This document shows, piece after piece, positions 61,456 to 64,000 of a stretch of DNA of 64,000 nt. Source of the stretch: Albimonas donghaensis (GTDB lineage: Bacteria; Pseudomonadota; Alphaproteobacteria; Rhodobacterales; Rhodobacteraceae); contig NZ_FNMZ01000001.1 in NCBI RefSeq assembly GCF_900106695.1, forward strand, positions 930,001-994,000, in the 5' to 3' direction. A model generated the notes under the pieces. The model was not told the origin of the DNA and did not search any database. It saw only the letters and a list, made by a program, of their open reading frames with translations. Both the position numbers and the translations under genes were made by a program. How positions within the stretch are numbered: position 1 is the stretch's first letter; every line of letters begins with the position of its first letter.

Positions 61456-62601
61456 ATGCGACTGCTTCCGATGCTGATGGCCCTTGCGGTCGTCGTCGGT
61501 CTTTATTTCTGGATCGCTCCGGGCGACGGGGACGCCGCGCGCGCCGCCGCCGACGACGCCGCGACCCCGGCCGCCGCCGCCGGAGCCGACGTCGCCGCCG
61601 GAGACGGGGCCGGGGCCGAGGCCGCCCCCCAGACCCGCCCGGTGCGCGTCGTCGCCTTCCGGTCGCAGGCGCAGGACGTCCGCTCCGCCATCATCATGCG
61701 CGGACGGACCGAGGCCCACAAACTCGTCGACCTGCGCGCCCAGACCTCCGGCCTGGTGATCTCCGAGCCGCTGCGCGCCGGGGCCGAGGTCGAGGCGGGC
61801 GACACGCTCTGCCAGCTCGACCCCGGCACGCGTGAGGCCCAGCTCGCCGAGGCCGAGGCCAGGCTCGCCCAGGCCGAGGCCGATGCGTCCGCCGCCGAGA
61901 CCCTCGCCCAGCGCGGCCTCACCGCCGAGAACACCGCCAAGGCCCGCCGCGCCGCCCTCAGCGCCGCCCAGGCCGCCCTGCACCAGGTGACGCTCGACAT
62001 CGACCGGCTGACCATCGCGGCCCCCTTCGACGGGGTGCTGGAGACCGACGCCGCCGAACTCGGCGCCCTGCTCTCCATGGGCGACGTCTGCGCGCGGGTG
62101 ATCTCGCTCGATCCCATCGACATCGTGGGCTTCGTGCCCGAAATCGACGTCGACCGGGTCAGCGAGGGCCAGGAGGCTTACGCCCGCCTGATTTCGGGGC
62201 GCGAGGTGGCGGGCACGGTCAGCTTCGTCTCCCGGTCCGCCGACGACACCACGCGGACCTTCCGGGTGCAGATCTCCGTGGACAATCCCGACGGGACCAT
62301 CCGCGACGGCCTGACCGCCGACATCGCCATCCCGATGCCCGCCGATCGCGGCCATTTCGCCCCGCAATCCGCCCTGACCCTCAATGACCAGGGGATGCTG
62401 GGCGTGCGCGCGGTGGAGGACGGCGTCGCCCGCTTCCACCGGGTCGAGATCCTGCGCGAGGAGGAGGGCGGGCTCTGGCTCACCGGCCTGCCGGAGGAGA
62501 CGGCGATCATCTATGTCGGCCAGGAATACGCCTCCGACGGCCGTCCCGTGACCCCGACCTGGGAACCCTGGACGGGCGCGTCGCGCGCCGGCGCCGACTA
62601 G
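61456..62601 (+). CDS. RND efflux periplasmic adaptor (membrane fusion protein)
   Basis: 381 residues. An N-terminal membrane segment or signal (MRLLPMLMALAVVVGLYFW) is followed by a long Ala/Asp-rich linker, then the lipoyl/hairpin region (VDLRAQTSGLVISEPLRAGAEVEAGDTL...LAQAEADASAAETLAQRGL) and beta-barrel (IAAPFDGVLETDAAELGALLSMGD). The hairpin is short. It bridges the RND pump to an outer-membrane channel. The ATG has AGAGG 5 bp upstream; a GTG 15 bp earlier is in frame. The pump gene follows after a short gap. Confidence 0.9.
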   Translation: MRLLPMLMALAVVVGLYFWIAPGDGDAARAAADDAATPAAAAGADVAAGDGAGAEAAPQTRPVRVVAFRSQAQDVRSAIIMRGRTEAHKLVDLRAQTSGLVISEPLRAGAEVEAGDTLCQLDPGTREAQLAEAEARLAQAEADASAAETLAQRGLTAENTAKARRAALSAAQAALHQVTLDIDRLTIAAPFDGVLETDAAELGALLSMGDVCARVISLDPIDIVGFVPEIDVDRVSEGQEAYARLISGREVAGTVSFVSRSADDTTRTFRVQISVDNPDGTIRDGLTADIAIPMPADRGHFAPQSALTLNDQGMLGVRAVEDGVARFHRVEILREEEGGLWLTGLPEETAIIYVGQEYASDGRPVTPTWEPWTGASRAGAD

Positions 62602-62657
62602 CGCCCGTCAGCCCGCCGCACCGCCTCCGACCCAGCTTTCGGAAACGTCTGACTCCC

Positions 62658-62678
62658 ATGACCGGATTGCCGCAATGA
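62658..62678 (+). other. Six-codon mini-frame duplicating the permease start
   Basis: ATGACCGGATTG is repeated 17 bp apart. The first copy reads MTGLPQ and stops at TGA, which overlaps the permease ATG in ATGA. It is best read as a start-codon duplication that became a tiny upstream frame, possibly coupling or tuning translation. Confidence 0.6.
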
Positions 62679-64000
62679 CCGGATTGATCGACTGGGCCGC
62701 CGCACGCGCGCGCATGATCTTCGCCTTCATCGTGATGACGGTGGCGGCGGGCGCCTTCGCCTATATCGGCCTGCCCAAGGAGGGCGAGCCGGATATCGAC
62801 ATTCCCATGGTCTTCGTCTCCGCCCCCTTCCCCGGCATCACCGCCGAGGACAGCGAGCGGCTGATGGTCAAGCCGCTCGAACAGGAGCTGTCGGATATCG
62901 ACGGCCTGGACGAGATGACCGCCTTCGCCTCGGAGGGCTATGCGGGCGTGCTGCTGAAGTTCGAGTTCGGCTGGGACAAGCCCGCCACCCTGGCCCAGGT
63001 GCGCGAGGCCGTGGACCGCGCCAAGACCGAATTCCCCGACGGCGGCGAGGAGCCGGAGGTCGAGGAGTTCAACTTCTCCGAATTCCCGATCCTCGTGGTC
63101 TCGCTGTCGGGCGACGTGCCCGAGCGCACGCTGCTGCGCTATTCCAAGGATCTCCAGGACCGGATCGAGGGCCTGACCCCGATCCTCGAAGCCGGCCTCG
63201 CCGGCCACCGCGAGGAGATGCTCGAAGTCATCGTCGACCCGTTGAAGCTGGAAGCCTACGACATCACGGCGCAGGAGCTGCTGACCGTCGTGGTCAACAA
63301 CAACCGGCTGGTGGCGGCGGGCGCGGTCGAAAGCGGCTCCGGCCAGTTCGCGCTGAAGCTGCCCGGCAGCTTCGAGACCCCCGCCGACGTCTACGCCCTG
63401 CCGGTCAAGGTCAACGGCGACCGGGTCGTGACCATGGCCGACATCGCCGACATCCGCCTGACCTTCGAGGACGCCACCGGCACCGCCCGCTTCAACGGCG
63501 ACCCGACCATCGCCCTCCAGATCGTCAAGCGGAAGGGCGAGCCGGTGATCGACACCGTGGTCGCGGTCAAGCAGGCCGTGGCGGAGGAGCTCGCGACCTG
63601 GCCCGAGCCCCTGCGCGACGCGGTCGACGTCAGCTATTCCATGGACGAATCCAGCCAGGTCGAAGGCATGGTCGCCCAGCTCGAAAGCTCGGTGCTCACC
63701 GCCATCGCGCTGGTGATGATCGTGGTGCTGGGCGCGCTGGGCATCCGTTCGGCGCTGCTGGTGGGCTTCGCGATCCCGACCTCCTTCCTGCTGTGCTTCT
63801 CGCTGCTGGCCGTGTTCGGCATGTCGATCACCAACATCGTCATGTTCGGCCTGATCCTCGCGGTGGGCATGCTGGTCGACGGCGCCATCGTGGTCGTCGA
63901 ATACGCCGACCAGCGGATCAATGACGGCGAAGGCCCGATGCGCGCCTATGTGGAGGCCGCCAAGCGCATGTTCTGGCCGGTGGTCTCGTCCACCGCCACC
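62675..64000 (+). CDS. RND efflux permease (HAE1-type), N-terminal part
   Basis: The frame is open to the window end, giving 442 codons of a protein of about 1000. A first membrane helix (MIFAFIVMTVAAGAFAYIGL) is followed by the porter region (GEPDIDIPMVFVSAPFPGITAEDSERLM, KPLEQELSDIDGLDEM) and then three membrane helices: LTAIALVMIVVLGALGI, LLVGFAIPTSFLLCFSLLAVFG and FGLILAVGMLVDGAIVVVEY. The motif reads VDG where AcrB has VDD, so only one of the two TM4 aspartates is present, as in CusA-type pumps. Energy is proton-driven; the substrate is unknown. The 3' end is cut off. Confidence 0.9.
   Translation, partial: MTGLIDWAAARARMIFAFIVMTVAAGAFAYIGLPKEGEPDIDIPMVFVSAPFPGITAEDSERLMVKPLEQELSDIDGLDEMTAFASEGYAGVLLKFEFGWDKPATLAQVREAVDRAKTEFPDGGEEPEVEEFNFSEFPILVVSLSGDVPERTLLRYSKDLQDRIEGLTPILEAGLAGHREEMLEVIVDPLKLEAYDITAQELLTVVVNNNRLVAAGAVESGSGQFALKLPGSFETPADVYALPVKVNGDRVVTMADIADIRLTFEDATGTARFNGDPTIALQIVKRKGEPVIDTVVAVKQAVAEELATWPEPLRDAVDVSYSMDESSQVEGMVAQLESSVLTAIALVMIVVLGALGIRSALLVGFAIPTSFLLCFSLLAVFGMSITNIVMFGLILAVGMLVDGAIVVVEYADQRINDGEGPMRAYVEAAKRMFWPVVSSTAT

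Overview
The window looks like chromosomal DNA of a high-GC alphaproteobacterium of the Rhodobacteraceae/Roseobacter type. The evidence is the end of a gene-transfer-agent (GTA) cluster, an E1-beta subunit of pyruvate dehydrogenase with its own lipoyl domain, a Fur-family regulator without the zinc CxxC site, a DksA with a single zinc-finger cysteine, and gene blocks (RNA methyltransferase/PIN, MoxR/VWA/DksA, trkA-trkH-hfq-hflX) that I recognise from Rhodobacter relatives. Most of it is ordinary core genome. I saw no tRNA, rRNA, IS element, integrase or CRISPR array.

Layout. 1-1211: end of the GTA structural cluster (gp15-like baseplate/tail protein, then a DUF2793 tail-fibre-like protein). 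1344-2147: cysE. 2247-8894, minus strand: fur, eno, a small membrane protein, ftsB-like and pdhA-pdhB-pdhC. 9095-12892: mazG, then an RNA methyltransferase/PIN pair facing an M48 peptidase. 13063-16003, minus: a MoxR ATPase, an acetyltransferase, a 56-residue membrane protein and a CoxE-type VWA protein, divergent from dksA. 16993-19509, minus: an acetyltransferase and leuA, the latter preceded by a leucine-rich leader peptide. 19720-22296: a chemoreceptor. 22297-23634: the largest stretch without a convincing gene. 23635-25434, minus: a secreted protein of 23 MORN repeats. 25779-29423: nadE, a membrane protein and gltX.

29532-51000 is the most interesting region: a CHASE2-adenylate cyclase, a 110-residue exported protein, and then three tightly packed genes for a TpsB outer-membrane transporter, a 4629-residue TpsA exoprotein and a CHAT-protease lipoprotein. 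TpsA starts 2 bp after tpsB and overlaps the CHAT gene in an ATGA. My model is a two-partner secretion system whose very long beta-helical product is exported by TpsB, held by a C-terminal cysteine pair, and processed or sensed by a membrane-anchored CHAT protease. The cyclase may supply a cAMP signal in response to the same surface. Exoprotein, transporter and CHAT genes occur together elsewhere, but I know of no established function for this combination.

51207-64000: hflX, hfq, trkH and trkA on the minus strand (Rhodobacterales order); a DUF2239/DUF1330-like fusion divergent from a GIY-YIG protein; der, bamB and a YfgM-like TPR protein (conserved outer-membrane-assembly/ribosome-GTPase neighbourhood); and the start of an RND efflux operon whose permease runs off the end. 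Several transcription signals can be supported: hairpin terminators after cysE, eno, moxR, dksA and bamB, a promoter with an inverted repeat in front of tpsB, promoters for hfq and dksA, and a perfect 16-bp palindrome in front of the efflux operon.
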